A stretch of 64,000 nucleotides of DNA. Source: Atherinomorus stipes (Eukaryota; Chordata; Actinopteri; Atheriniformes; Atherinidae). The stretch is taken from assembly GCA_023101725.1 (NCBI GenBank), contig JALJCO010012682.1, forward strand, positions 1,364,001-1,428,000, written 5' to 3'. The notes under the pieces are model-generated. The model was not told where the DNA came from, made no database searches, and saw nothing but the letters and a program-made list of their open reading frames with translations. A program made the translations under genes and the position numbers. Each line of letters begins with the position of its first letter. Position 1 is the stretch's first letter. This document shows positions 35,815-47,324 of this stretch, in pieces.

Positions 35815-36340
35815 ACACTTATAACGAAGGGTTAACGGTGTTTAACTCTTAATCATTCACAAGTGACAGTGATGTGGTTAGTAAAATGCGTGCTCACAGT
35901 GTTTTCTACAAGTTTGGAGACTTGCCATCCATCCATATCCCAAATTAGAAAAGTATTAGTAAAGTAGAAAAGAAAACATGAAGATGCATAAATATATATA
36001 TGAATGTTGGCACATACCAAAAACAACAAGACATTGAATAGAAATTTGAGGACAAAACAAGAACTTCACATGATTTTGAATGCAGACATTTTTGTCATGA
36101 TGATGTAGCTACATTTCAGGAAATGAGCTGCATTTCCATCTAAAGAGAAATTAAAACAGGAATTTTACCATATATGACCCTCATTCAGTCAATACCAGGA
36201 GAAATGTGGCAGCTTTATATATATTAATCTCACTAACTGTGCTAGAAATGGCTTTTTATGCTGTCAAATTTAGAAAAGAACGGCTGTTACTGTTAACAGC
36301 AACAGTTGCTCTGTTTCACTCAAATAAGCAGGTGTGGGGT

Positions 36341-36373
36341 TTTTTTTGTTTGTTTGTTTGTTTGTTTGTTTTT
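36341..36373. repeat. (TTTG)n microsatellite
   Basis: About seven TTTG units following a short T run. Confidence 0.9.
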
Positions 36374-39081
36374 GGTGGTGACACAGCAAAATGTCATCTA
36401 TGGTGCTGGGTTATTTCTGAAACCGTATTGGAGCACTCTCTCAGTACTGGCAAATCTTTTGCCTCCAATTGTGAACCAAAAAAATCTGCAGGATAAGAGC
36501 TCACATCAAGTTAAAACTTTCAGTTCAGCTCATCATCAAAGGAAATTATGCAGATGCTGCAGAAAGCACCGGACTGTGCAGAATCTTTACTATGCAGGGT
36601 AACTAACACTTCAGTTATCCTAGCACATTAACTGCAGAACACATCAAAGGAGAAGCAGCGGATGTTCCTGGGGGGCAATTCTGACATTCTGCTTGCCGAT
36701 AAAGTCCAAAGCAAATCTTTTCTTTCTTAATTATGTTGGGACATTGACACACACGCACACACAGACAAATCCAAACCAACAGAACTGAGCAAATGACAAG
36801 TGATAAATACAGCAAAAGGTTAGAAAAGAAACCCGACCTCCAAGTCTGTTTCTCTCTAAAAACAATCCACTTTGTATCTTTCCAAATAGGCCAACTGCTG
36901 ACTTAACAAGACGTCCCATTTCACGTGTGTCACTCACATCTGTTTCTGAGAAGAACTGTCTGACGGAATATAGAAAAAGGCCGACAGCTGCCGTGACAGA
37001 GCACTGCATGCACAGGGTACGCAAACAGAGAAGTAATTACAACTGACCTCACAGTACTCATAGTTAATTGGTGTGCAGGCACTGGAAGAACTACAGTTAC
37101 AGGACGGAAAAGGGGAAAGGAGAAAAAAGATAAAAAAGTACAATGCACACAACCACAAAGAAGTAAAGAACAAGTGAGATGAGATAAGATGCACGCAGGG
37201 AGAGAAATAAGGTAAAGATAAGTATGCATGGTATTTCTTGCTGTGCTCAGCTCAGCAAACTAAAAAGCTGCCTTAAATCTGCACGCCGTGAACAGAAATA
37301 GCTCTGAAAGAAGGATTCAAGTCCATCTAGGGCAGGACGGACGCATGAGCACTTTATGCACTTAACTTAGTTTGGCTGTGGTCGACGTTTCCAGACCGCG
37401 AGTGTGTCCCGGAGTCTTGGCCACATTATCAAACATTCACCATTTTTACCTGAGCTTCCTGGAAGGAGATGTGTGCCTTCACTGGAGGATAATTCTGTGC
37501 AACAGCATGAATTTCCTACATGTTGGGAGTTCACCCATTTGACCTCAGCCCAAGAGAGTTGATGAAAACTGATGCAAAAATTGGCATCCATTCGGAAAAA
37601 GAAGGGGGGGGGGGGCAAGATGGGGGTTGTTAAAGCAGAAAGATAGATTGATGTCACGGAGCAGAGAGCACTTCTCTGACTCTGTCACCTGTGTCCTCTG
37701 ACCAGTCTAGCAGGCTGGGTGACAACAAGCTCCAGCTGGCCCAGTCGATTTTCATTTCAGTTTGCTTTTACGGCACGAGACTTGACATGCGCGATCTACT
37801 GTGTTGCTAAAATGCTTCAAGGAGGAAAAAAGAAAACCTGCAGAAATGTAAAAGGAGCAAAAGAATTGTTCTGTTCCCTTGCACAGACTCAGCCTGACAT
37901 GCCATTTATCACTATCATATTGATGATTTGTACCTCTGTGTTGAAACATCAGCCAACAGTTTGTGGACGTCAGCGGGCCACCTGTCTTCCACGGGGCTAG
38001 TTGGTGAAGGCAGCGTGAGTTTAACAGCCAGCTAAGAGTAATAAAGTTTGACAGTGCTAATCAGCCAGGCTTGCTCATTAAGCATCTCTGTGCCAGATTG
38101 CCGTGGCCAGGGTCTCTCCTCTTGGCTTTCTCTTTCATCTCTTAGCAGCAGAAGCACAAAGCCCAGCGGTCTCCTCATTAGACAGGCTTATTGCGTTAAT
38201 TCAGCCCAACATAACACACTCAGCTGGAGCTGTTCCAAATCATTTGTGTTTGCTGTGAACAGGACGCTGACTGCTTTGACCACTGGTACAGCTGAGAGGA
38301 CTGATGTTTGGCAACGTTTGGGCTCTTCAGATCATGGAGGCATCCACTTACAACAGATGACATTCGCTCACAGTCACAGTGACTGCCAAAATGTTGCCAG
38401 CAGCTAAACCATTGACTTCTACAAATTTCAAACATCAACTTACACACACACACAGATAGACTGAAGATTATACAGTAGTCTCCTGATAACGATGGTTCAG
38501 ATTGGTCTGCACTAAGCATATGATATGTTATATAAGCAACTTAAATCGTTACGTGATGCAGTAAAAAATCTTTTTTTATAAATAATTTGAGCAGACTTTT
38601 AACAGAAATTTGAGAGCATATGCAATATGGTTGCATTATGTCATCTAATCATTCACATAGTTTGGTTATTATTGAAAAGAAGTAAAGCTTATTCCCGTAC
38701 ATGCATGTGCACATCTGCACATGTAGCAACCCAACTGCACTTTAGGTTGCATCATGTATGACATGTGTTATGTAAACTTGTGTTATGTTGCATTCAATAA
38801 AAGACTTGCAGCCACAAAGATGGTTTCACTGATTGTGGGACAAATGACTCGCTGCCAAAATGAACCTGGAATCCCACCAAAATCAGATGGGGACTGGTTA
38901 GCTTTTGGATCCTGAAATGAAATGACGCTCATCACGTCTCTCCGTTGTGATGTGTTGCAGTTTAACCCCAAAAGTGGTGATTTGGAAAAAACTCCATAAA
39001 AGTGAGATGCAGGTGAACATTTCAGCACCATGGACAGCAGCATCTGCTCATTAGAGCTCCTCTGCTTCAAACTTTTAAACT

Positions 39082-39168
39082 GGACTATACATATACATCT
39101 ATATACATATATATAGAATATATATATACATACATACATACATATATAGATATACTGTATATACACTT
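39082..39168. repeat. TA/TACA-rich tract
   Basis: A mix of ATATAC and CATA units; the tyrosine-rich frame on the minus strand is an artefact. Confidence 0.8.
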
Positions 39169-39655
39169 TTTAACCTTGTTGTTTTGTAGTGGACAAGGAC
39201 AGGGTTGACTGAGATGTTTCAAGCATGCTGTATCACAAATTCAGTATCAATAACATAACTTACAAGGCTCCTATTAGTCAAATATGTGTCAGCATTAAAA
39301 TTAAACAACAAAATTAAGTTTTTTTCACAATGAAAGATGCTGCTTAGATTACTCTTTCAGCATGCTGCAAGTTCTCGTTTGTCTCCGTGTTTCAGTGACA
39401 GTCATTGGCTTTCATCTCTCAACACTGTGTTTTGAATACTAATGAAATTCAGACACATTCATTTTAATTTGTTTTTATGTCAGAGAACAGAGAAGAAAAT
39501 AAGTTTTAAAAAATAATTTGTTATAGCCTTGTCTCTGTGCCTAAAACATCTTAATTTTCCATTCGGCTGATTCTTCTTAGCAGAAAGTTGTTTAGACGTT
39601 TAATAATGGGAGAGCAGGGACTATAAACCAGCAGGTGAAAAGGTGCTTAGCCTAC

Positions 39656-40082
39656 CTGATGCTGCTTGCATCCAGCCACAGATCTTATACACGGTGGAGG
39701 TGCTGAGGAGGAAGAAGAGACTGAAGCAGCCGATGCAGGTGACCACCAGCATCATTGACATTCCAATGAAGAAGGAGGCGGCCTTGAACGCACCGGAAGG
39801 GATGGCGGCGAACTCGGTGAAGCTGCCCTGGCAGGCCAGGTTCCTGGAGTGTCCGTCCCCGATGCAATAGTGAAAAAGGCCGAAGTAGCCGGCCTTCGGC
39901 GTGTCCACGCCATCCCCAATCCAATAGGGCTGCGAGAAGATGGTCACGTTAACAATACCGAACAGTATAGTGAAAATGGCCCACAGAAGTCCGATAACAC
40001 GGGAATTGCGGACGTAATTGGTCTGGTACAATTTCGCAGCTTCTGCAGATGGTAGCATTGATGCGGCAGATCCAGGTATCAT
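39656..40082 (-). CDS. lhfpl3: LHFPL tetraspan subfamily member 3, exon 1
   Basis: This exon encodes residues 1-142. Membrane segment 1 is about 30-49 (IGLLWAIFTILFGIVNV). The first extracellular loop holds PYWIGDGVDTP, FGLFHYC (Cys73) and LACQGSF (Cys84), which probably form a disulphide as in claudin-fold proteins. Membrane segment 2 is about 100-126, and segment 3 starts at TVYKICGWMQ. The family forms four-pass proteins at the cell surface or in the secretory pathway. I chose the ATG at 40082: an in-frame TAG lies seven codons upstream, with only a TTG and no ATG between. A second ATG at 40058 (MLPSAEAAKLY) matches where shorter relatives start. The donor is TCAG|GTAGGC at 39656. WIGDGVDTP and HYCIGDG point to LHFPL3 rather than LHFPL4. 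Confidence 0.93.
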
Positions 40083-40429
40083 CTTATGCAATCCCGAAGA
40101 CTAAATGAACGCTGCGATCCGCTCGTGTGCAAAGCGAGGATCGAACATTTATCACATCAACAAGCAGAATCGGAGGATCTATGCCTGTGCAGCTGTAACA
40201 CATCTGTCAGGGGCGATCACCTCATGACGTGGCATCCCAAAGACCAGGCAGTGAATGAAGTGATGAGCTTGAACCCTGGAAATGACGGATAAGTCTAAAA
40301 AACTCAATGACTAGCTCTGAGAGAAACAGCCTCTTGGTGACATGCTCCGTCTAGCCGGCAGACGTGCTCATCGCTGCCGCAATTTGGTGTCCTTGGAAAA
40401 TTCCGACTGAGAAAGAAATGTATTCACAT

Positions 40430-40800
40430 CCATCAGCTAGTCTACGGCATACGATGCGCGCGCGTATCTTTCACAGTCAAGAGAGAAAAGGCAACAGTCT
40501 GTAACAAGCAGTTTCTGTCTTCAAAATGGGGTCGAGCTCAGTAACGCAAAAACAAGCTAGTACACTTACGAATAAATGCCGCCTGCCGCAATTACTCATT
40601 CAGAAAATACGACAGTTCCCCCCCATCAGGGTCGTCAAACGGGAATTTATTCTTTATGACAGCATCGCGGTGCTGCCAGTGATGCTGGTAGTCAGTCAGA
40701 GGAGGAGGAGAAGGAGGGGCGGGGCGCACAGATGGTGGACGCAGAGGCAGCCCGAGCCCGCGATGCGCGCGTCCGTCCGTGCAAAGAGTGATACACACCT
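40430..40800 (-). promoter_or_regulatory. lhfpl3: Likely CpG-rich promoter and 5' UTR of lhfpl3
   Basis: The segment upstream of exon 1 is rich in GC and CG dinucleotides, unlike the rest of the window. On the minus strand it contains a GC box (CCCCGCCCC, about 40715-40723), CGCGCGCATCG and a pyrimidine-rich run of CTCCTCC units. I see no clear TATA box, which fits a CpG-island promoter. The transcription start cannot be placed from sequence alone. Confidence 0.5.
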
Positions 40801-41695
40801 TCTGGATTTTTCAACATCCAGTGAACTGACGAAATGTCAGTGGGAAAGATTAAGAGGGCTGCGTGCCATTACATGAATGTTTTTGCTTATTTCGGCCATA
40901 ACAACCCGAACATGAAGGGACACTCGACTTCTTTATGTGTGCTGCTCTGATCCCAACAAGTTACATAACACCCCACGAAACTGTGATGGTGCCCTGTTTA
41001 AAAATTATAAGAAGAGACAATTCATTTAGTGCTGGAGCGGATGGAAACTAAAAGGGTGCTAAAAAAAGATAATAATTATAATAAGAAGAGTGTCCATCAA
41101 GAATAAACATCAAGCGATTCATGCTGAAAATATAAAATATACAACAATGCAGAAAATGGAGTCAGAGTTTGGGACTGATGTGTGAAAACCAGCCGAAGAA
41201 CCTATAGAGGAAAAAACCCAAACATAGTCCACCATTACCAGAAGAAAATAAGGTTCCAGTATAGAGAAGCAGTCATGATTGGATGTTGTGATATTCAGTG
41301 ATGAATCAGAAATCTGCAAAGAAACAAGGAAGTGATGCTCAAACATTTTAGTGCAAGTCTAATTACTTATATAAAGATGACTGCACAGTGAAACCCCCAG
41401 TGTTAATTTTGAGTTGTTAAGCTGCTGTATATATACTCTTCAGCAATTCTAACACCATTAAGAGTAAAATGACCACCAGAAAAATTAACGTGTGCTCTTT
41501 AAGTGTATAATTGACTCTATCGAGTGTAACTCAGCGCACCCAGAAAGACTCCGCCCTCTTTGGCTTGAATATTTACCATCATGCTTTGTGACTCTGCTGT
41601 ACGGTCCCGCATCGTGAGCTAAGTGTATGTGTGATCCCTTTGGGTCTCCTTGGTGTGAACAGTGTGTTAATTAAAACATGTTATTGAAACCGGTA
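40801..41695. other. No gene seen upstream of lhfpl3
   Basis: AT-rich intergenic sequence. From about 41.4 kb, repeated GTGTTAA/AGTGTAA motifs suggest an old element that hosts the hAT insertion at 41704, but I cannot define its ends. Confidence 0.4.
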
Positions 41696-41703
41696 GTTCG
41701 TGC

Positions 41704-42087
41704 TAGGGCTGGACGATTATGGAAAAAATTATAATCATGATTATTCTGACTGATATTGAAATCACAATTAATATACACGATTGTTCATTGATTTTATAAA
41801 AAGTGTTTATTGAACCACCAAAACTCAACCTCAAATATACCTTAAAAAACGGAAGTAAATTAGAAACAAGTAAAGGTGTAAAATATTATTTAAAATAATA
41901 ATAGCAATAAAAATGAATACCTAGTCTACATACATTCCTGTTCTATACTCCCTGCAGTTTGCTTCCTATAACTCCATCAGTCTGTTCACTTCAGGATTAA
42001 TCGTTTTTCTTCAATTATAGTGTTTTTATGATTGTGAAAAGGCAAAATTGAAATCACAATTAAAATTCGATTAATTGTCCAGCCCTA
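41704..42087. mobile_element. hAT MITE, 384 bp
   Basis: The ends TAGGGCTGGACGATTATGG and, reverse complemented, TAGGGCTGGACAATTAATCG are clear inverted repeats. The flanks GTTCGTGC (41696-41703) and GTTTGTGC (42088-42095) differ at one base. No coding capacity. Confidence 0.85.
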
Positions 42088-43045
42088 GTTTGTGCTGATG
42101 CTTGATAAGTGTCACAGTAATAACTCTTCACAACTCTCCCAAATTTCTGTACTGATATTCAGGACTGCAGTTTTGGGTCAATGCATGGTGGGAAATGTGT
42201 TGATACACATTTAAAAGCCTTTAGTATTCACCTCCAATAACTCAAAAGGCCTTTTTTCATTTTTATACTTGAAAGCAACTCTAAGAGTTCATTTTTACTC
42301 TTATAGTGTTAGGCTTTTAACCCTAGATTAGTGCTGATTTAAAACTCTGAGAACAGTGTAAAATGTACACTGACTCTTTGGACCCAAATAAACACCGAAA
42401 TTGGTGTACAATATACTCCTAAAGTGTAAAATATACTATCAAATTTGCTGTGTGTGGGAAGTAAGAGGACCAACAGAAGACTTGAAAGATGTTTTCCTTT
42501 TTTGTGCATGATGGAGGATTTACCATGCACAGCAATGTTTTTCAGGAAAGGTCAGCACTGCAGACAAAACCGAGTAGCTAGAGTTTTTAACCACAGGGCT
42601 GTGCTGTCACAATATGTAGATGCTGTGTGGTTCGACATTGTCTTGCTAACATGAGTGTGGCTGTCTTTATTGTTTTGATGGAAACGTGTTGGTGTGAAAC
42701 CTTTATTTTCTTAAGCATAAATGGCAAGACAGAAAAGCCAGATACGTTAATGCAGCAGTAGCTTGTTTTTTTCACTTTTCACTCTTATAGCGTTACTACT
42801 GTACATGTTTTTACATAAAGTATGAGGCTCTCGTATGAGTTGGTGATCTGGAAGATTTACGTCAAGGATTTTGTCCAGAAATAACTCAGTAAATAAAGTC
42901 CATTTTCTGTTTTATTGGACAGTGGCAATTTTTCAATAATTTTGTGTTTTTGTCTTTCAGTTGCATTATTTATTTCATTTTTAAACAGGATTCAGTCTGA
43001 TATGTCCTATAAAGCACAAATGTAGACCACTCTTATTTTTATAAA

Positions 43046-43359
43046 AGGGTGCAACAATACATGTGTTCGTATTGAACCGAACCATATGGGTGTGTCTCAA
43101 GCCATGAGCACTGTGTACCAAGTAATCTATTTTATAAACTTGTGTTCTGTGGAGGAGCCCGGTGTTGAAAAATCAGTGGAGCTGCATTGGACTACATTCA
43201 GATCTGTCATTTATTTCTACGTTGGTTTTCATATTGAGGATAATCCCGATGGTAAGCTGTTGTGGATAAAAGAACATTGAGTTAAAAAGGGCATGAACAT
43301 GTTTTTTTGTTTGTCTGGTTGGTTTTGAACTGTGAATTTTTTTGTGTCGTTGCACTCCT
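43046..43359. mobile_element. Probable hAT MITE with GGGTGCAAC ends
   Basis: The left end AGGGTGCAACAATACATG pairs with the reverse-complemented right end AGGAGTGCAACGACACAA. No clean 8-bp duplication could be aligned, so the boundaries are approximate. Confidence 0.45.
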
Positions 43360-43369
43360 ATTTTACATA

Positions 43370-43896
43370 CAAAGCAAGAAAAACCAGCTTTGATCAGCTT
43401 GTTTAGTCTCTTCAAGTCTCTGGTTCTGATGCTGCTGCCCCAGCAGATGCTGCAAAGCTAATTGCACTTTTCACAACAGACTTATAGGAGATCCGCAACA
43501 TCTTGGTGCAGACGTTGGAGGATCGAGTCTGCTCTGACCTTTCTTGTAGATGTACAGTAATCAGTTGCATTTCCAGTCTAGTCTGTTGTCCAGCTGAACT
43601 CCAAGCTATTTGTAGTTCTCCACCACCTCCAGCTCCTCTTCCAGGATGTAGACAGGACTATGCTGCTTATTCTTGCTCCTCCTGAAGTCAACAATCATCC
43701 CTTTAGTCTTGCTGGTATTTAAAATGAGACGATTGTTACCGCACCATTTCACACAGTGATTGAGCAGTTCCCTGTACTCGGCTTCTTGTTTATCACTGAT
43801 ACACCCCACAACTGCAGAGTCATCAGAGTATTTCTGCAGATGACAGGACTCAGAGTTATACTGGAAGTCTAAGGTAAGAAGAATGGACAGTATCAT
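43370..43896 (-). pseudogene. LINE reverse-transcriptase fragment
   Basis: The minus-strand frame 43896-43606 encodes CHLQKYSDDSAVVGCI, the reverse-transcriptase palm motif in its YSDD form (usual form YADD). NRLILNTSKTKGMIVDFRR and EELEVVENYK then follow. After a stop, about 200 further bases give decayed downstream homology (KGQSRLDPP, GQQHQNQRLEETKQAD). The motif order fits L2/CR1/Rex-type LINEs. It is truncated at both ends and is not functional. Confidence 0.8.
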
Positions 43897-44124
43897 ATAG
43901 TCTAATGAACCATTCTTTTTGTAAAAAAAAAAAAAAAAGAAAAAAAGTAAATCAAAAACTTAACTTACTTGGTAAGCTGCTGCAGCATCTTTTTTTCCTC
44001 CCTCTTCTTCTTTGTAACAGTTTGCAAAGTCCTCACATGAAACAATTCAAAGTAAGAACAAGATTTTCATCATTAAAGTTCATCATCTACTTTCTGCTGC
44101 AGCAGCTGATATATCCGCTTTGGA

Positions 44125-44455
44125 GAATTCATGAAATATTGTGAGATTTTGTAATAGAACAGTGGAATCTTGCAAGATTTTGTAAGTAAAATAGATCAAT
44201 ACCACATTTGCAAATATCAATTTGATATCGGCATATGAGAATATCGCGATATTTCAGTCTATTGATAATTTTTCCCACCTCTATTTTTCAGAGTGTCAGA
44301 AACGGATAACAAAACTGCTATTTGAAATGACTGTTTATTTTTTTCAGCTTTAATATTGGTGTTGATATTGGTAATTGGCCACATCAGTTTTAAAATATTG
44401 GCATATTGGATATCGGCCAAAATTCCAATATTGTGCATCACTAGCATTAGAGGTA
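44125..44455. mobile_element. Composite hAT-like element (copy 2, truncated)
   Basis: In reverse orientation this matches 31463-31850. ATCTTGCAAGATTTTGTAA, TTTTTCCCACCTCTA, AACGGATAACAAAACTGCTA and the terminal CAATATTGTGCATCACTA correspond in order. The far half of the element is missing. The junction between the inner and outer parts is identical in both copies. Confidence 0.6.
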
Positions 44456-44520
44456 CAACAAAGAGTTTCATTCCCTCTCTTTACTTGCAATGACTGTAGA
44501 TAAAACGACTGTAGATAAGT

Positions 44521-44585
44521 AAGGTGAGGCGAGTTTATTTGTATAGCACATTTCATGTACAGGACAATTCAAAGTACTTTACAAG
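44521..44585. repeat. Short interspersed repeat fragment
   Basis: The string TTTATTTGTATAGCACATTT followed by CAATTCAAAGTACTTTAC is a very common fish repeat. I am unsure which SINE or LINE family it belongs to. Confidence 0.45.
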
Positions 44586-44589
44586 TACA

Positions 44590-47130
44590 TATTTGTTTGC
44601 TTCAGGCAGGCATGATTGCAATGTTTAAAAAGAAAATGTAACATGATGACTTCATGATGTTTCCCAACATCAAATTCAAAATGAGCTAAAATATTCAGTG
44701 CATTCTGTTTCACATTGCCATCAATCCCATCATGAGTCATTATGCTGCTCTTTAGCTGTAAAGCATTCTTTGAAATGGGCTTGCTTCTGTATGAAATGCA
44801 TTGTCCTGATTTACTTGCTCCCTTGGTGGCCACACTGCATAAAGCAAGTTATGCATGGATTAGTGCTCTGAGGATTTACTGTTTGATGCTGATTTCTGAA
44901 AACACAGACAGATTTGAGTTCATTGGGCGCAAATACTGCAGAACGTTGAGTCATGCAATATGCAGTGTTGTGACACTGAACCAAGCTGAGTTTTGTTTAT
45001 GGATTATATCTAAAAAAATAGGGAACATGTTCCAGCATTTCAAATAACAGTGAACACTGATCAATTAGCATATCTATGTGATTAATATAGCATGTATGTT
45101 TGAGTGCCAGAGAAATAAAATGACTATCTAATCACACCGATGCAATAAATAAGATTAAAAATCTCTCTTTTAAGTAGCCCAGGGATTTACTCAGTCATTT
45201 TGCACGAAGAAAGAAAAAGCTTTAAGAGACTTTGACTCAACCATTTGGAAATGAATAGCTTCTTTTGAAAAAAAGAAAGAAAGAAAAAGATCTATCAGAA
45301 AAATTCTGATAAAACTTGTACTCAGCAACTTCGCACCAAAGGGATGTTGATTCAACTAGAGGTAGGTCTTGATCTGAATTATATATGGTTGAGAAGTATT
45401 TCTGGTAGTCTGCCCTCCTGGTTTATGGGTTGTGAATAAATAATGGGATACAGGGGTCAGGGAGCAGGGGAACTTGGAGCAATTCTTGTTTTAAATTGTT
45501 TTTATTAACACAGCAACATCAATAATAACAATAATAACTCTTGACTTCATCACTCCCTGCTTGGAGTATCTGACACCACTGCTCACTGTGCTGAACAACA
45601 TGATTGGGGCCCATAATAAACCCGCATGTTGTTTTTTCCCCCATATGTGATCACTCTCTATTTCTCTGAGATCAAATATCTTAGTTTACATCTCAGTTCA
45701 GCCTGATCCACGTGGCAGATCTCAAACCAAGTGTAACAGCAGGCTAAGTGCTTTACTAAGTAATGAATGAATAATAAATCTATTTGTGGTCTTTTTGGCA
45801 TCTCTCTGTGGTCAAATAGCATCTCTGTGTTTTCATACCACAACTCTTTCTGTTCATTTAGCGTCTGTAATTTTGCAAATCATTAGTTATGACTTGCAAT
45901 CTTTGTGGCCTGTTAATATCTCTGTTTCCACATTGCACTTTTGCATTATACTATTGAAATCTTTGTAGTTATGGTGATTAGACATCTTTGTTATTTTGCA
46001 ACTCTGAGTTACTTTTTTTTTTGCCCTATTAAGTCATGTTTACTATAGGCTATCTGCAGTGGATGTTATGGTATCTCAATGTGAATTCTGCATCTGTTTG
46101 CTTTCTCTTACTTTGTGTCTGCTTTTAACTTGTCAGTGCTTGTTTCATTCACACAAGCTTTGTGAACATCCACCTTAAATTAAAACCCCTTTAAATACTT
46201 GGGCCCCTGAAGCTGTGCCTGGTAGCCTAACTGTTAATGTTAGAGATGTGTTATTCTGTCTTTGCACAGTTAAATGTTGTGCTGCTGGTTGAGAAAACAT
46301 TTGTGAGCCGTCAATAAACACATATAAGGCCTTTACTTTAACATGGATTCAAGCATTTATTTAAGATAGAAAACAGTGACGAGGGTGTGTCTGATTTGTG
46401 AAAGACCAAAATAAGCTGTCAGACTCAGACAGATAGTGGTGTTGAACACCACCAGTAAATGAAGAGAAAAGAAAGTAAGTGGAGTTTTCATCAAGTCATG
46501 TTAGCTTTAATGCTAGTCTTGGCAACAACACTTTAGCATACATTTACAAATGCACAGCAAACAAGGACGATCTTATCCAGGGCCGTAGTGTCCGGTTCAT
46601 TCTCACAGCAAAGCAGCATCCTCACAGGCACACTGGTATGACTGGAATATTGTTTACTTGTTCCTGTAAACACCAATGACATGACTGCTCCCAGCTGTGT
46701 GTTTGTTAATGGAGGCTCTTCATGGTGGCCACATGATTAATTCCTCATTATTAAAACCCCTGTCTGCAAGGACAGCATCACTGGGGAGTGGTTTTTGAAG
46801 GATCCCACAATTATCAGTCACAAACTGATCACTAGCTGGAGAACACGCTGCATGCTTTGCTGCTGGAAGGTAATCTCTTTCCTTCAGTTGTAGCCATCAG
46901 CCATTAGGCGCCTCCTCACTTCATTAATTTACAATCCTTGATTTTTTTTTTCTCACACCGGGGAACTTGAAAAGAATGTAACGTGCCCTCCTTTTTTTTT
47001 TATCATCTTGATTGTGCGAAGACCTGGCAAAATCCTTTACTCAACATTATAACACAGTATCTCCACTCATGAAGCTCTCAACAAGTGAACAACAAACATG
47101 GCGGAACGCCGGTTTTTAGGGAGGCGTGCT
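44590..47130. other. No gene seen
   Basis: AT-rich sequence without recognisable elements. Frames are at most about 100 codons and lack family motifs. An ATGGCGGAACGCCGG string at about 47098 has a YY1-like core but no supported frame. Confidence 0.45.
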
Positions 47131-47324
47131 ACGTTGTGACAACTCCTCCGGCTTCCAATCCAGCAGGTTTGGTAGGTTTCCCTGCTTCAACACACACCTG
47201 ATTAAAATGAACGGCTAATTACGCTAGACAAGGAGCCATTTGATTTGAATCAAATGTGTGCAGCAGGAAAATATTTTAAACCTGCATTACAGCGGCCCTC
47301 GAGGACCGGAGTCCAAAATCCCTG
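47131..47324. mobile_element. hAT MITE of the CAGGG...GGACTCCGGTCCTCGAGG type
   Basis: Reverse complemented, the right end reads CAGGGATTTTGGACTCCGG and continues CCTCGAGGGCCGC. The middle holds CTGCTTCAACACACACCTG and TTTGATTTGAATCAAATG, typical of this vertebrate hAT family. The left boundary is degraded and no duplication is certain. Confidence 0.6.

Larger units (their letters stand above)
11658..39655 (-). other. lhfpl3: lhfpl3 intron 1 (28 kb)
   Basis: The intron is bounded by GTAGGC at 39655 and TTTAG at 11658, phase 1. It holds most of the mobile elements listed separately. Stretches without recognised repeats are roughly 11.7-14.0, 14.7-17.8, 20.8-23.2, 24.4-27.2, 29.9-31.4, 33.2-35.4 and 35.9-39.0 kb. 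In them I see only short frames without family features. Some non-repetitive parts, such as 17.08-17.35 and 25.38-25.45 kb, are rich in TAATTA-like homeodomain cores and could be conserved regulatory elements, but that is a guess without an alignment. Confidence 0.8.

Noticed and set aside
36930..37229. Cysteine- and phenylalanine-rich minus-strand frames resembling a secreted peptide
   Set aside because: Two overlapping frames of the same strand look alike because of pyrimidine-rich DNA. Neither shows a splice context or conserved spacing.
39643..40055. Plus-strand and alternative minus-strand frames over lhfpl3 exon 1
   Set aside because: They are shadows of the real exon, whose membrane segments and cysteine motifs are unmistakable.
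40083..40091. Start of lhfpl3 at 40091
   Set aside because: The codon at 40091-40089 is TTG, not ATG. The first ATG after the in-frame TAG is at 40082.
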